Assembly (NCBI GenBank): GCA_051745305.1
Contig: JBNJDY010000025.1
Coordinates: 1-22,231 of the forward strand
Reading direction: 5' to 3'
DNA length: 22,231 bases
Origin: Saliniplasma sp051745305
GTDB taxonomy: Archaea; Thermoplasmatota; Thermoplasmata; Halarchaeoplasmatales; Halarchaeoplasmataceae
Below are positions 22,054 through 22,231 of this stretch, piece by piece. How positions within the stretch are numbered: position 1 is the first letter of the stretch; each line of letters opens with the position of its first letter. Made by a program: the position numbers and the translations under genes. Under the pieces are notes generated by a model. That model was not told where the DNA came from and did no database searches. It saw only the letters and a list, made by a program, of their open reading frames with translations.

Positions 22054-22231
22054 TCACCCAAAAAATTCCAAATTCTTCTCTTTCTTCTCTTTAGTGTCCT
22101 TTTCAACAACATCATCGAAAAAATCGATCTGTATCGGAACGGCAAATTTAGTGAATATACTGCTGACTATGGCTTCACCTTTATCCAGACTGGCTATATT
22201 CTTACTGTCTTTAGAAAGGTCCTGAGCTGCA
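22054..22231 (-). CDS. HerA-like ATPase, C-terminal 58 residues
   Basis: The minus frame entering at the right edge and ending with TGA at 22056-22054 reads SKDSKNIASLDKGEAIVSSI, then FTKFAVPIQIDFFDD and a charged tail ending NLEFFG. The LDKGEAIVS turn followed by a V-P-I-x-I strand is the closing segment of HerA-family DNA translocases, hexameric ATPases that act with NurA and Mre11-Rad50 in archaeal end resection. Walker motifs lie outside the window, so the name rests on this short region plus the neighbours. It faces the same way as mre11-rad50. The 149-nt gap 21905-22053 to the PIN-like gene shows no feature. Confidence 0.65.
   Translation of the reverse strand, partial: AAQDLSKDSKNIASLDKGEAIVSSIFTKFAVPIQIDFFDDVVEKDTKEKKEKNLEFFG

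Noticed and set aside
1..22231. CRISPR arrays, rRNA genes or an intact insertion sequence
   Set aside because: No regularly spaced 24-40-bp repeats, no rRNA-like stretches and no complete transposase were seen on either strand.

Overview
The window is a piece of an archaeal chromosome, most likely euryarchaeal. The evidence is the gene content (Mre11-Rad50 with a HerA-type ATPase, AlaX-L, archaeal-type M29 aminopeptidase, LarB/LarC with a COG2108-like radical SAM protein) and the promoters. At least seven genes have an A/T-rich TATA-like box 24-30 bp before the start codon, with no Shine-Dalgarno site between, as expected of leaderless archaeal transcripts. Genes inside operons carry GGAGG-type sites instead. 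The window looks AT-rich and the proteins rich in Asp/Glu/Lys; a saline habitat is possible but only a guess.

Layout. 1-445 (minus): the C-terminal core of an orphan Rhs/YD-repeat protein running off the left edge, clearly richer in G+C than its surroundings. 676-4839 (plus): aminopeptidase T, a long alanyl-tRNA editing protein and IMP dehydrogenase, with a decayed small gene on the minus strand between the last two. 4885-6207 (minus): L-cysteine desulfidase-like iron-sulfur protein. 6368-7248: a tiny leaderless ORF and a class I methyltransferase. 7351-9317: a toxin-antitoxin (TA) cluster of one decayed RelBE-like pair, an intact AbrB-VapC pair and an intact MntA-HepT pair. 9318-9809: genomic debris, namely a nested inverted repeat, a possible TnpB C-terminal scrap, a helix-hairpin-helix scrap and a 12-bp copy of a tRNA 3' end. 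9810-12254: cupin, L-threonine aldolase, a broken EamA-type transporter (one nonsense codon and a 20-bp tandem duplication) and a small DUF5658-like membrane protein. 12578-12651: tRNA-Arg(GCG). 12688-15674 (minus): radical SAM, larB, larC operon for the nickel-pincer nucleotide (NPN) cofactor. 15753-16556 (plus): endonuclease IV-like TIM barrel. 16557-20284 (minus): mre11-rad50. 20461-21904 (plus): two TA modules. 22054-22231 (minus): the C-terminus of a HerA-like ATPase.

How the parts fit. The right end is a DNA-repair block: HerA-like ATPase, Mre11 and Rad50 are all on the minus strand in the order familiar from archaeal end-resection operons, with an endonuclease IV-like gene abutting rad50. 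Two TA modules on the opposite strand sit exactly between the HerA-like gene and mre11, and mre11 has its own promoter. The middle block couples two NPN cofactor enzymes to a radical SAM protein of unknown reaction. Four intact TA pairs, one dead pair, mobile-element scraps and an orphan Rhs tip mark the intergenic spaces here as sites of repeated insertion and decay.
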